64,000 bases of DNA from Filimonas lacunae (GCF_002355595.1 NZ_AP017422.1:2852001-2916000), one strand, 5' to 3'. Positions 1-9,947 are shown, counted from the first letter of the stretch. Notes: generated by a model not told the origin, from the letters alone. A program made the numbers and translations.

Positions 1-1
1 C

Positions 2-1144
2 CCGCCAGCCGGTAGCTGGCAAATACGTGTAAAAGGCCGTACGGTAAAAGGTATACAGCCTTTTTATATCGCTTACCAATTTGACACGGCAGAGACATTT
101 ACCTGGCTGGCTCCCAGGCATACAGATAACTGCATACCTGCCAGCACCAATATATTAAAATGGGAATATCATGGCGCACAAACCACCGGGCAACTGGATA
201 TCAGCTACGATAAAGGTGTGCACTGGCAGGTGCTGGAAGCACAGGTGCCGTTACAGGCACCTTACTATAAATGGTATGCTCCGGATACTTTTACAACGGC
301 ACTGGCCCGGTTAACGATTGCAGGTACCCGGTATCTTTCCGATACGTTCTCCATTTCCTATCAACAATATCCGGCCGTAGGTTTTAACTGCACAGATTCA
401 CTTATGTTGTACTGGCCTTCTTTGCCTGGTGCAGTAAGTTATCAACTTTACCAGTTAAAGGATAAATACCTGGAGCTGTTACAGGGGCATATCACAGATA
501 CCAGCCTGGTAGTATATCTTCCCGATGCTGCTTATGCCTATTACGCGGTAGCCCCGGTAAATGGGGACGGGCAACCAGGGGGCATTAGTTACTCTATTAA
601 TTACCAGCAGCAGGGGGTGGCCTGTTATTTTTATGGCTTACTGGCCGATTACCAGGGCGATAATACAGGCCTTATCACTGCACAATTAGGCAGCTTATAT
701 AATGTAAAAGCAATTAGTATAGAAAAGCAGGTGGGAAACGGCTGGAAGGTATTAAAGAGTTATACCGTTAGCGATGATAAAATATATACCATAACGGACA
801 GTAGCCTGGTAAGTGGCCCTAATAATTACCGAGCTACACTTACCACCACATCTGGTAGCTATATTACCAGTGAGGTGGCCAGTTTGTATTATTGGAAGGA
901 GGACGAATACATTGTGTATCCTAACCCGGTTCGCACCGGCCAATTATTACAATTACTGTCGCAGGACCCTTTTAATAAAGTAGCAAGTCTCTATAGCATC
1001 AATGGCGCAAAAGTGTGGCAGCAAACAATTGCCAATACGCTGGAACAGCTTCCGGTGGCACATTTGCCTGCGGGCGTGTATGTGCTGGTTATTTACAACA
1101 GCGAGGGCAAAATGCTTACCACCAAAAAGATCGTTATTCAATAA
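2..1144 (+). CDS. Secreted protein with T9SS C-terminal sorting domain (5' end outside window)
   Basis: The reading frame is open from the first bases of the window, so the gene begins upstream; the GTG at 218 is an internal codon, not the start. About 380 residues are visible. The last ~75 residues have the features of a type A T9SS sorting domain: a YPNPV motif near the domain start, a SINGAKVW-type strand, then LPAGVYVLVI and a basic KKIVIQ end. Family knowledge: such proteins cross the outer membrane through the type IX system and are attached to the surface or released. The upstream part looks like beta-sandwich (fibronectin III-like) repeats, judged by alternating Tyr/Thr/Val-rich strands only. 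No catalytic domain is visible, so the function is unknown. Confidence 0.8.
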   Translation, partial: PPAGSWQIRVKGRTVKGIQPFYIAYQFDTAETFTWLAPRHTDNCIPASTNILKWEYHGAQTTGQLDISYDKGVHWQVLEAQVPLQAPYYKWYAPDTFTTALARLTIAGTRYLSDTFSISYQQYPAVGFNCTDSLMLYWPSLPGAVSYQLYQLKDKYLELLQGHITDTSLVVYLPDAAYAYYAVAPVNGDGQPGGISYSINYQQQGVACYFYGLLADYQGDNTGLITAQLGSLYNVKAISIEKQVGNGWKVLKSYTVSDDKIYTITDSSLVSGPNNYRATLTTTSGSYITSEVASLYYWKEDEYIVYPNPVRTGQLLQLLSQDPFNKVASLYSINGAKVWQQTIANTLEQLPVAHLPAGVYVLVIYNSEGKMLTTKKIVIQ

Positions 1145-1170
1145 TAAAGGGGGAAGGGGATACCACTGCG

Positions 1171-3423
1171 CTAAAAAGGTATCCCAAGGTTTACGTACGG
1201 TATTACTTTTTTCGACTGTTCTGAATACATAGCACTTATTTCCAGTGGCCCTAACAGGAAGTTATAGCCGAAAGTAAGGGCATACCCACTTAAATAGCTG
1301 GCTTTTCCTATGCGGGAGTTGGAGGTGATAACATCGCGATAAAGCAGGTTGGCCCTGCCGGTAATAAAGATATTGGTGTACATCTGGTAGCGTAGTGCCA
1401 GTTGAAAATTGGCCACACTGCTGCTGTAGGTGGTGCCTTCATTTAAGCCGGCGAATAATATCTGGTTTCGGAATTCGGTGCTAAGGCCGCCTACATAATA
1501 AGCATTTAACGGGCCTTGTTTATCGTTAAAGTTTACACCGGCCTGCAGATACTCAATAAGGGTAACGCGTTTGGTAACCGGTACATAATGTACAAAGGTA
1601 AATGTAGCGCGGGTAAACGCGCCATAATTAAAACCCAGGGAGTCTGCTGTTACGGCTTTACCGGTGCGATAAAAGTCAACCTCTGGCGATGTACCATACA
1701 CTCCACCTACTTCCAGGTTAATTTTTACGCCTTTATGCGGGTATACACCGTTGCTTAAGGAGTTGTATTTATAGAAGGCATAGGTATTGTGTTGCTGGTT
1801 GCTGCCTTTTACTTCCAGGTTATTGGTAGATATGCCCGGTGTGTAATGGAAGGCTTCAAAACGATGTCCTACACCCAGCGACATGTTACGGGTAAAAGAA
1901 GCAGAGAAATTGGCCTCTGCCTTAAAGTACAATTGCTGGTATACACCATCTCTTTCGCTGGTGTTATTGTAGGTATTAAAACCTACCTGTTCCAGTTGCA
2001 ACAGGCTGTTGATGGATATACGGTCAAGACGGTCTAAATACTGCAAATGCTCTGCACGCAGGCGCATGTTTTCACCAATGTTCACCGTAACCAGGCTGCG
2101 TGAACGGGAATAAGGAACAAAGAAGTCGCGCGAGGTAAGGTTGCCTATTAAGCTGATACCGCTAAAGGTATTATAGTGAATGCCCAGTTTGGCAAAGGTG
2201 AGGGGGTGCTCCTCGGCTGTAAAAATGATTTTGGCAGTGGAATCGGTCAATGGCTCCAGGCGGTAAATGATCTTCTTATAATATCGGGTGCCAAAAGCGA
2301 CCCGGATATGATCGTTCAGGCTTTGAGCGGAGTACCATTTATTGCGCGCAAACTGCATCAGGCTTAAGAAAAAGTAACGATTGGTGCGGTGTAAGCCCTC
2401 AATGGCATAGTCCGTAATCTTTACTTCATTCACCTGTGGCAGCGGAGTAGGCGGTACTGTGTCTTTGCCATAAAGACGATCCAGCGAATCGGCCAGTTTT
2501 TTAAACGTGGGATACATTTTGCGGCCTGCTTCAATACCTTCATTGATAATTTCATCGCTGGAGCTAAAGCTGCCCATAGTGTAGTTTTCCAGTTGATGAT
2601 TCACCAGCACCTGGCAAAGTTGTTTTTCTTTGTTGGTGTTTTCATCTTCTCTGAAAAAGGCAATCTGTAGTAATATCTGGAATACGTTATTGATCTTTTC
2701 TGCCGGTAATAAGCCACCGGATACGTTGCTGCCAATAACAAAATCTGCTCCCATGTCAATAGCGTCATGTACCGGGAAGTTGCGTACAATGCCACCATCT
2801 ACCAGTTTACGGCCCTGGTATTCTACGGCAGTGAACACTGAAGGGATGGCCATGCTGCTGCGCACGGCGCTTACTATTTCGCCGCGGTCCAGCACCACTG
2901 CCTGCCCGCTGGATACGTCAGTGGCAATACAGCGGAACTTTTTAGGAAACTTCATAAAGTCCTTCATCTTATACACGGGGAAAAAGAACTCACTGAATTT
3001 GAGCCATAGCTCTTCCGATTCCAGCATACCGCTGGGCAGGCGGAAGCCGCTGTTTACCCAGGGTAGTTCTATGGCATATTTATCGTACTCTTCTTTTTCT
3101 TCCATGCCCATGGAATGCAGGGATGCTGCGTTGGACATCATTAAATCCCAGTTGGTGGTGCGGGCAATTTTTTCCAGGCTGTCGGCTGTATAACCAGAGG
3201 CATATAAAGCGCCGATAATACTGCCCATGCTGGTGCCTGTAACATAATCGATTTTTAAACCGGCTGAGTCGATGGCTTTCAAAATGCCGATATGAGCAAG
3301 CCCTTTGGCGCCTCCGCCGCTAAGGGTTACGCCTATGTGAGGTCTTGTGTGACGTGCGGGCTGGGCAACAGCAAAAAAAGGTACACATAGGATAATAAAA
3401 AGTATCAGTCGGTTGTCGTGCAT
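1171..3423 (-). CDS. Patatin-like phospholipase with POTRA and outer-membrane beta-barrel (type Vd-like)
   Basis: A signal peptide (residues 1-20, ending AVAQ) is followed by a patatin domain. It has the oxyanion loop GGGAKG (36-41), nucleophile elbow GTSMGS with Ser65, and catalytic Asp209 in VDGG, so the Ser-Asp dyad is intact. Around residues 335-420 is a POTRA-like segment, and the remaining ~330 residues are amphipathic beta strands typical of a BamA/Omp85-type barrel ending in aromatic-rich strands. This order (patatin, POTRA, barrel) is that of type Vd autotransporters such as Pseudomonas PlpD. Expected activity is lipid acyl hydrolysis at the cell surface or after release. It is transcribed away from hutI, with a 74-bp divergent gap. 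The substrate cannot be read from the sequence. Confidence 0.88.
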   Translation of the reverse strand: MHDNRLILFIILCVPFFAVAQPARHTRPHIGVTLSGGGAKGLAHIGILKAIDSAGLKIDYVTGTSMGSIIGALYASGYTADSLEKIARTTNWDLMMSNAASLHSMGMEEKEEYDKYAIELPWVNSGFRLPSGMLESEELWLKFSEFFFPVYKMKDFMKFPKKFRCIATDVSSGQAVVLDRGEIVSAVRSSMAIPSVFTAVEYQGRKLVDGGIVRNFPVHDAIDMGADFVIGSNVSGGLLPAEKINNVFQILLQIAFFREDENTNKEKQLCQVLVNHQLENYTMGSFSSSDEIINEGIEAGRKMYPTFKKLADSLDRLYGKDTVPPTPLPQVNEVKITDYAIEGLHRTNRYFFLSLMQFARNKWYSAQSLNDHIRVAFGTRYYKKIIYRLEPLTDSTAKIIFTAEEHPLTFAKLGIHYNTFSGISLIGNLTSRDFFVPYSRSRSLVTVNIGENMRLRAEHLQYLDRLDRISINSLLQLEQVGFNTYNNTSERDGVYQQLYFKAEANFSASFTRNMSLGVGHRFEAFHYTPGISTNNLEVKGSNQQHNTYAFYKYNSLSNGVYPHKGVKINLEVGGVYGTSPEVDFYRTGKAVTADSLGFNYGAFTRATFTFVHYVPVTKRVTLIEYLQAGVNFNDKQGPLNAYYVGGLSTEFRNQILFAGLNEGTTYSSSVANFQLALRYQMYTNIFITGRANLLYRDVITSNSRIGKASYLSGYALTFGYNFLLGPLEISAMYSEQSKKVIPYVNLGIPF

Positions 3424-3497
3424 AAAGGAATCCTAAGCTACTGAATTTTAATGTAAAAATTGATCCGGGGCAGTAAATGCTTTTGTAATATTGTCGC

Positions 3498-4736
3498 ATG
3501 AGTAATGCCGTGATAATTAACATTGATAAGCTGATAAATGTTCGGGAAGAATACCCCCTGTTACAAGGGGGGGCGCTGGCGCAGTTGCCTGTGAGGCAAA
3601 ACGCCTTTTTGCGCATCAGGGACGGGCGGATAGTGGCTACAGGCAGCATGCCGCAATGGGAAGCGGCGGATAACGAAACGGTTATTGATGCGAAGGGGGG
3701 CAGTGTTTTACCGGGCTGGTGCGATAGCCACACACATATTGTGTTTGCCGCTACCCGGGAAGATGAATTTGTGGATAAGATAAAAGGACTGAGCTATGCA
3801 GAAATAGCAGCTAAAGGCGGTGGGATACTCAACTCGGCCCGCAGGCTGCGCACTACCAGCGAAGATGATTTGTTGGAGATGGCATGGCAACGGTTGCACA
3901 AACTGGTGCACCAGGGAACAACCGCTATTGAAATAAAAAGCGGTTACGGATTAACGTTGAACGATGAATTAAAAATGTTGCGGGTAATTCAACGGTTAAA
4001 GCAAAAAGCGCCTATTCCGGTAAAAGCCACTTTCCTGGGGGCGCATGCGATTCCGGAGGAATATAAAAACAATACCGAAGGCTATATTAACCTGGTGATT
4101 GATGAAATGTTACCGGCTATTGAAAAAGAAAAGCTGGCAGATTATGTAGATGTGTTTTGTGAAAACGGCTTTTTTTCGGCGGAGCAAACCTGGCGTATTG
4201 GGCAGGCTGGTTTGAAACATGGGTTATTACCTAAAATACATGCCAACCAGTTAAGCCTGTCGGGGGGGGTGCAAACCGGCGTGAAACTGGGTGCTGTTAG
4301 CGTAGACCACCTGGAAACAATGGATGAAGAAGCGATACAGGTGCTGGCCAATAGTAATACGATTGGTACTTTATTGCCTACCGCCGCCTTTTTTCTACGT
4401 ATGGCCTTTCAACCGGCGCGGCAGCTGATTAATGCAGGATGCGCCATTGCGCTGGCCAGTGATTATAATCCCGGCTCCAGCCCCAGCGGAAACATGAACC
4501 TGGTGGTAGCAATGAGTTGTATTCAAATGAAAATGCTACCCGAGGAAGCTATTAATGCCGCCACCATCAACGGTGCTTATGCCATGCAGGTGCAGCAGGA
4601 GGTGGGCAGTATCACTACCGGTAAACTGGCCAACCTTATTATTACCAAACCTATTCCCTCTATTGCTTACCTTCCTTACTCTTTCGGAGATAACCTGGTT
4701 GAAAAAGTAATAGTGAGAGGAAGTGTATGGGAATAA
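3498..4736 (+). CDS. hutI: Imidazolonepropionase
   Basis: This is the third step of histidine degradation, hydrolysing 4-imidazolone-5-propionate to N-formimino-L-glutamate. The 412-residue length is normal for the family. It is an amidohydrolase-fold protein: the metal-binding HxH is His78/His80 in CDSHTH, further family blocks are FLGAHA, KIHANQLS and VDHLE, and a late ASDYNPG carries the metal-ligand Asp. The ATG at 3498 is the first in frame and gives the usual N-terminus. The next gene overlaps the 3' end by 10 bp, and a formimidoylglutamase-like gene follows, so the three are probably one transcript. hutH and hutU are not in the window. Confidence 0.96.
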   Translation: MSNAVIINIDKLINVREEYPLLQGGALAQLPVRQNAFLRIRDGRIVATGSMPQWEAADNETVIDAKGGSVLPGWCDSHTHIVFAATREDEFVDKIKGLSYAEIAAKGGGILNSARRLRTTSEDDLLEMAWQRLHKLVHQGTTAIEIKSGYGLTLNDELKMLRVIQRLKQKAPIPVKATFLGAHAIPEEYKNNTEGYINLVIDEMLPAIEKEKLADYVDVFCENGFFSAEQTWRIGQAGLKHGLLPKIHANQLSLSGGVQTGVKLGAVSVDHLETMDEEAIQVLANSNTIGTLLPTAAFFLRMAFQPARQLINAGCAIALASDYNPGSSPSGNMNLVVAMSCIQMKMLPEEAINAATINGAYAMQVQQEVGSITTGKLANLIITKPIPSIAYLPYSFGDNLVEKVIVRGSVWE

Positions 4737-6745
4737 ACAAAAAACAGCAAAGAAGGGATTTGTACATAGAGTCGGTTGAAAACGACTTTCACCTGCACAT
4801 ACTTGCCCGCGAGCAGGGATTGGACTTTTTAATAGACCTGTTTAATAAGGTACGCCCCCGCAAGGGTAAGGATAATGCCGAAACCCGACTGCAACTGGTG
4901 ATAAAGCAATTACAGGAAAAGCCGCACCTGTTGCAAAATTTACGGGTAGCAGTGATGGCACAATTGGGGCATACCAACTTTGTTCCGGCGCTTACAGAAA
5001 GCGGGATGTTGTTGTCGCGCGGCTTTGTGCAGGAGCTGGGTTCGCGCCTGAGCCATAAACTGTTGCCCTCTCTGCAGCAGGAAGATGAGTTGATCTATAT
5101 CCTTAACCGCATCTTTTATAAAAAGAATGATTACATATGGGTAGAAGCGATTGACCGCAATACCTGGAAAGCTTTTTTTGATCAGCTGAATATTTCTTTG
5201 CATCAACAACATACCAGTTTACCGCAACAGTTACGGCAGGCTTTACTGGTGCTTTCGTACCGGGTGGCTAATTTTTCGCTGGACCCGGAAGTGGTAAGAT
5301 TTTTACCGGAAGAAATGCAGGCCAATAATGTATTTATCCGGCAAAATCATATCATTAACCAGCTGCAAACCAAGGAGGAGTTTCACATACCTGATACCTA
5401 TGCTTTTCCGGGTATAGACACTTTGAATGGCCTGGTGGATGAGTGTATGGATACGGTGCAGCGTATACAGGAATTACAGGCCATTAAAGGGGCCAGCCTT
5501 TCATTAAGCTATCTAACGCTTTCTATGCGTTACAATCTTGCCCGGATGAAAATTCTGGCAGATGTGCTGGAAAACAATAAAAACTTTACTACTGATAAAC
5601 TGGTTGATTTTTTCAGGCTGGAAGTGCATTACGAGAAAAGAAAGAACAGTATTCGTGAATTGTTCTCGCGCACTTTTGGACATATCGCGTACCAGATAGC
5701 AGAGCATAAGGGCACCAAAGGGGATAAGTACATTACTACCACCCGGCTGGAATATGCTAAAATGATGGTAAGTGCTATGTGGGGTGGATTGATCGTGTGC
5801 TTAATGGTGCTGTTTAAAACCCTGTTGGGCAAAGTGCATATGTTGCCTTTATGGTTGGGGGCTGCTTATAGTGTAAACTATAGCCTGGGTTTTGTAGCTA
5901 TTGAAGAAACCAAAGCTACGCTGGCCACGAAGCAGCCTGCTTTTACTGCCAGTGCTGTTGCCGGCTCGCTGGACGTGCGCAAGAACGAACAACCCAACCT
6001 GTATAGTTTAGCTATTACTGTGGCGCGGGTAACCCGCAGCCAGTTTGCTTCTTTCTTTGGTAACCTGGTAGTGGTGTTTCCGGTTACTTATTTAATAGCC
6101 TGGTTGTATGATCTCTGCTTTGCCCATAAGCTGGTGGAAGGACCACAGGCCATGAAACTACTGATAGACCAGCATCCCTGGAAAAGTCTTTCTTTATTAT
6201 ATGCCTGCAACACGGGTGTGTTTTTGTTTGTGAGCGGGTTGATTGCCGGTTTTATACAAAACAAGATACAATACAGCCGTGTGGCCGAACGTATGCAAAT
6301 GCACCCGGTAATGCGCCTGACCATTCCGGGCGACCGCTTGCGGCGGCTGGCACATTATATAGAGCATCATGCGGGTAGTTTAACGGGGAATATTGTACTG
6401 GGCTTTTTTCTGGGTATGAGCAGTGTGGTGGTGAAGTTGTTTGGTATTCCTTTCGATATCCGGCATATCACCATTTCAGCAGGTAATGTGGCGATGGGGG
6501 CTTACGGCCTGGGGTTGCAAAATATACCGTGGCAGTTGCTTACCCAGGTAATAGCGGGAGTGCTGGCGATAGGGTTTTTTAACTTCCTGGTAAGTTTTGC
6601 GCTGGCGTTTATTGTAGCCGTAAAATCGCGCGGAATACGATTGAGGGATTATCCGGAATTTATCAGGATATTGTGGCGCTATTTTAAGAAATATCCATTC
6701 GATTTTATCCGGCCCCGGAAAAACGGTGGCATAACGGAGGCTTGA
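4727..6745 (+). CDS. Gcr-family ('site-specific recombinase') polytopic membrane protein
   Basis: The 672-residue protein resembles the family named after the gonococcal Gcr 'recombinase'. The N-terminal ~340 residues are soluble and helical. The C-terminal half has about six hydrophobic segments (for example residues near 347-369, 375-395, 445-470, 490-512, 550-575 and 605-630). I see no serine- or tyrosine-recombinase active-site motif, so the recombinase name is probably misleading and a membrane role is more likely. Its start lies inside the end of hutI (10-bp overlap) and a ureohydrolase gene follows after 20 bp, which implies co-transcription with histidine catabolism. The molecular function is unknown. 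Confidence 0.75.
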   Translation: MGINKKQQRRDLYIESVENDFHLHILAREQGLDFLIDLFNKVRPRKGKDNAETRLQLVIKQLQEKPHLLQNLRVAVMAQLGHTNFVPALTESGMLLSRGFVQELGSRLSHKLLPSLQQEDELIYILNRIFYKKNDYIWVEAIDRNTWKAFFDQLNISLHQQHTSLPQQLRQALLVLSYRVANFSLDPEVVRFLPEEMQANNVFIRQNHIINQLQTKEEFHIPDTYAFPGIDTLNGLVDECMDTVQRIQELQAIKGASLSLSYLTLSMRYNLARMKILADVLENNKNFTTDKLVDFFRLEVHYEKRKNSIRELFSRTFGHIAYQIAEHKGTKGDKYITTTRLEYAKMMVSAMWGGLIVCLMVLFKTLLGKVHMLPLWLGAAYSVNYSLGFVAIEETKATLATKQPAFTASAVAGSLDVRKNEQPNLYSLAITVARVTRSQFASFFGNLVVVFPVTYLIAWLYDLCFAHKLVEGPQAMKLLIDQHPWKSLSLLYACNTGVFLFVSGLIAGFIQNKIQYSRVAERMQMHPVMRLTIPGDRLRRLAHYIEHHAGSLTGNIVLGFFLGMSSVVVKLFGIPFDIRHITISAGNVAMGAYGLGLQNIPWQLLTQVIAGVLAIGFFNFLVSFALAFIVAVKSRGIRLRDYPEFIRILWRYFKKYPFDFIRPRKNGGITEA

Positions 6746-6765
6746 TCCATACCTAAAATAATGTT

Positions 6766-7833
6766 ATGAAACACTTGAAGCTATACACAAAAGAAGACAT
6801 TTTAGCTGTTACACGAATCCGGAAATTCGAAACCAAGCTGGGCGAATGCGTTCAGGTGTTAAACGATTTTTCCAATATAGAAGCTTCTTTACTGCAAACC
6901 GATGCCGACTATATTATTGTGGGCATTCCGGAAGACATAGGAGTGAAAGCCAATATGGGAGCGGGTGGGGCCGACACTGCCTGGTTACCTTTTTTAAGAG
7001 CATTTTTGAATGTACAAAGCAACGATTTTTTGCAAGGGCTGGAAGTGCTGGTGCTGGGGCATTTTGATTTTTCGGACATGAGCGAAGTAATAGAAACCAA
7101 CGCGCTTACGCCGGATGAAAAGATTGAAGCATACCGGCATGCGGTAAGAACCATAGATGATGAGGTAGAAAATATTGTAAAGCTGATTACGCAATGTGGT
7201 AAAATTCCTATTGTAATAGGTGGTGGCCATAACAATGCTTATCCATGTATCAAAGGCGCTGCCAAAGGTTTGTATAAAGCCGGTATGATACCTATTGCGC
7301 AAATCAACGCTATTAACCTGGATGCACATGCCGATTACCGCCCTAGCGAAGGACGCCACAGCGGCAATGCCTTCCGCTATGCAGAAGAAGACAACTTCCT
7401 GGAAAAATATTGCATCATTGGTTTACACGAAAACTATCTTACCCAGAACACATGGATGGATATGGTCAACAACCCATTCATGGATGTGATTACGTTTGAA
7501 GATATTTTCCTGCACGAAAAGCATAACTTTTTGCAGGCTATAGCACATGCCGCCGCCTTTACAGAAGGTACTTTCTGCGGCATTGAGCTGGACATGGACA
7601 GCATTGAACAAGTACTGAGCAGCGCTATTACTCCCACAGGTATAAAACCCCTGCAGGCAAGACAATATGTACACTATACAGCTATGGATACCAAAGTGGC
7701 CTACCTGCACATTTGTGAAGGTGCTACCCAACTGGCCGATGGCAGAAGAGATGATAGCACCGGCAAGCTGATCAGTTACCTGGTTACCGACTTTGTAAAA
7801 AGCCACCAGGCGGTATTGAACGGTAAAGATTAA
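6766..7833 (+). CDS. hutG: Formimidoylglutamase-like ureohydrolase (arginase superfamily)
   Basis: The arginase-fold metal ligands are all present: His155 in GGGHNN, Asp186/His188/Asp190 in DAHAD, and Asp276/Asp278 in ELDMD. Length is 355 residues. In a cluster with hutI the likely reaction is N-formimino-L-glutamate to L-glutamate plus formamide, completing histidine degradation. Arginase or agmatinase activity cannot be excluded from motifs alone, but the context favours HutG. GGHNN replaces the usual GGDH-type wording, as in other Bacteroidota members of this subgroup (recalled, not searched). A strong bidirectional terminator follows. Confidence 0.82.
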   Translation: MKHLKLYTKEDILAVTRIRKFETKLGECVQVLNDFSNIEASLLQTDADYIIVGIPEDIGVKANMGAGGADTAWLPFLRAFLNVQSNDFLQGLEVLVLGHFDFSDMSEVIETNALTPDEKIEAYRHAVRTIDDEVENIVKLITQCGKIPIVIGGGHNNAYPCIKGAAKGLYKAGMIPIAQINAINLDAHADYRPSEGRHSGNAFRYAEEDNFLEKYCIIGLHENYLTQNTWMDMVNNPFMDVITFEDIFLHEKHNFLQAIAHAAAFTEGTFCGIELDMDSIEQVLSSAITPTGIKPLQARQYVHYTAMDTKVAYLHICEGATQLADGRRDDSTGKLISYLVTDFVKSHQAVLNGKD

Positions 7834-7920
7834 AATACTTTTATGCTGGCTGGCTTATGTGGTGGAAATAAAATTGTAGCCTGTTGTAAATAAGCTGGTG
7901 CGATAAAAAGCAATAAAAAA

Positions 7921-7953
7921 CCGGGTATACTGTAATGCGTATACCCGGTTTTT
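7921..7953. terminator. Bidirectional terminator between hutG and the ABC-F gene
   Basis: A perfect 10-bp stem (7921-7930 with 7939-7948) with an 8-nt loop is flanked by a run of A on the left and T on the right. It can therefore end transcripts from both convergent genes. Confidence 0.85.
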
Positions 7954-7975
7954 ATTGTATGCAGTATCTGTCAAA

Positions 7976-9922
7976 CTAGCTTTCCATGCTCATTACCTTT
8001 TCAAACAAGGTTTCATATTCCTTATTTGCGGTAGCCAGCTTTTGCTGTACGGCTTTGTATTGTTGTTCCAGTGCAGTGAATTTGGTTTTGTCGGAGTAAT
8101 TATCCGGGTTACCCATTTCAGCTTCCAGCTTTTTGGCTTCTTCCTGAACGCGTGCCAGGTCTTGCTCGGCTTTGCTGAATTGCTTTTGCAGGCGTTGCAG
8201 TTCTTTTTTCTGGTCCTGGTCTAAAGCAGCCTTTGGTTGTGGGGCAGCTTTTGCCGGTTGCGCTTCCTGTTTAGGAGCTTCTTTGGCGGGCGCTTCTTTG
8301 TCTTTGTTGTTGCGCTGCTGTTTGGCCATTCTTTCCTTCCACTCCATGTACTCGGTGTAGGTGCCTTTGAACTCTTTGATCTCGTGATCAATGATTTCCC
8401 ATATTTTATTGGCAGTGCGGGAAATAAAGAAACGGTCGTGGCTTACAAATATCAGGCTGCCCTCGTATTTGTTTAAGGCATCGGCCAGCAGTTCCACACT
8501 GTGCATATCCAGGTGGTTGGTAGGTTCATCCAACATCAGGAAGTTGGCTTTACTTACAATTACCTTAGCCAGTGCCACGCGGGCTTTTTCGCCACCGCTC
8601 AGTACTTTAATACGTTTGTCTATATCATCGCCGCCAAACAGGAAACAACCCAATAAGGAACGTAGTTCCAGGTCGGTTTTGCCACTGCGGGCGGTTTGCA
8701 TTTCTTCTAAAATGGTATTGTTTAAATCCAGCGCTTCCAGCTGGTGCTGGGCGTAAAAGCTTTCTTCTACGTTGTGGCCCCATACTCTTTCGCCGGAATA
8801 AGATTCTGTGCCGGCAATAATGCGCAACACGGTAGATTTACCTTTACCGTTGGCACCGATCAGGGCAATTTTATCGCCACGTTCAATTTCTGCAACTGCG
8901 CCGCTGATAATGGTATTTTCGCCAAACTGCTTGCTTACTCCTTTTAAATCTACCAGCACTTTACCCGGCTGTTTGTCTATCTGGAAGTTAATGCGCAGGT
9001 TAGGCCTTTCAATCTCTACCTGTTCAATGCGGTCAATTTTATCCAGGCGTTTCATGGCGCTTTGAGCAGCGGCAGCCTTGCTGGCTTTAGCCTTAAAGCG
9101 TTCGATAAAGCGCTCTTGCTGGCGTATGTAATCCTGCTGGTTTTCATAAGCCCGCTGTTGCATTTCAACGCGTATCTCTTTCTCTTTCTCGTAATATTCG
9201 TAGTTGCCGCTGTAAATATGCAGTTCCTGCTGGTACAGGTCTACAATTTTGTTTACCATGCGGTTGAGGAAAAACTTATCGTGGCTCACAATTACCACAC
9301 TGCCCTGGTAGTGGGTGAGGTATTTTTCCAGCCATTCGATAGAAGGTAAGTCCAGGTGGTTGGTAGGTTCATCCAACAACAGTACGTCCGGTGCCTGTAA
9401 TATCATTTTCGCCAGCAGCACGCGCATACGCCAGCCACCGCTGAACTCTTTATACGGGCGGTTTACATCAGCATTGCTGAAGCCTAAGCCTTGCAGTACT
9501 TCTTCGGTGCGGTGGTGAATGGTGTAACCACCCAGCACTTCGAGCTCGTGCAGTTTATCGGTGTATTTTTCCAGTAACTTTTCATCGCTGGTTCTTTCCA
9601 GCTCAATGCCCAGTTCTTCAATTTCTTTTTCCAGTTGCTTTACGCGCTCGAATGCGCCCATGGCCACTTCCAATATAGAATCGTTGGTGTCGAAGCTCAG
9701 CAGATCCTGGTGCAGGTAGCCAATAGTAACACCGCGTCCTTTTTCTACTGTACCAACAGAAGGCAGGTATTGCCCTACAATCAGTTTCAACATAGTGGAC
9801 TTGCCGGTTCCGTTATAGCCGATTAAACCAATTCTTTCTCCCGGATGAATGTGCCAGGTGGCTTCTGATACTATTACGCGGGCACCAAACTCGAACGTGA
9901 CGTTATTAAAACCTATTAACAT
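7976..9922 (-). CDS. ABC-F family ATPase (ribosome-associated type)
   Basis: The 648-residue protein has two ABC nucleotide-binding domains in one chain and no membrane segment. Domain 1 has Walker A GYNGTGKST, signature FSGGW and Walker B followed by DEPTNHLD. A charged linker follows (about residues 235-310). Domain 2 has GANGKGKST, LSGGEKARV and LMLDEPTNHLD. The C-terminal ~110 residues are Lys/Glu/Gln/Ala-rich with a predicted coiled coil, as in Uup/YheS-like proteins. Family knowledge: ABC-F proteins act on the ribosome in translation control or antibiotic protection. The domain order shows no specific resistance subtype, so a housekeeping member is most likely. Confidence 0.92.
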   Translation of the reverse strand: MLIGFNNVTFEFGARVIVSEATWHIHPGERIGLIGYNGTGKSTMLKLIVGQYLPSVGTVEKGRGVTIGYLHQDLLSFDTNDSILEVAMGAFERVKQLEKEIEELGIELERTSDEKLLEKYTDKLHELEVLGGYTIHHRTEEVLQGLGFSNADVNRPYKEFSGGWRMRVLLAKMILQAPDVLLLDEPTNHLDLPSIEWLEKYLTHYQGSVVIVSHDKFFLNRMVNKIVDLYQQELHIYSGNYEYYEKEKEIRVEMQQRAYENQQDYIRQQERFIERFKAKASKAAAAQSAMKRLDKIDRIEQVEIERPNLRINFQIDKQPGKVLVDLKGVSKQFGENTIISGAVAEIERGDKIALIGANGKGKSTVLRIIAGTESYSGERVWGHNVEESFYAQHQLEALDLNNTILEEMQTARSGKTDLELRSLLGCFLFGGDDIDKRIKVLSGGEKARVALAKVIVSKANFLMLDEPTNHLDMHSVELLADALNKYEGSLIFVSHDRFFISRTANKIWEIIDHEIKEFKGTYTEYMEWKERMAKQQRNNKDKEAPAKEAPKQEAQPAKAAPQPKAALDQDQKKELQRLQKQFSKAEQDLARVQEEAKKLEAEMGNPDNYSDKTKFTALEQQYKAVQQKLATANKEYETLFEKVMSMES

Positions 9923-9947
9923 ACCTTATTAAAATAAAAAATTCCGG

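Noticed and set aside
2630-3193. 187-residue plus-strand frame inside the patatin gene
   Set aside because: Antisense to a gene with clear catalytic motifs; the translation is Ser/Thr-rich with no domain.
4727-6745. DNA recombination or inversion system
   Set aside because: Despite the family name there is no recombinase active site and no flanking inverted repeats were seen; the protein is polytopic.
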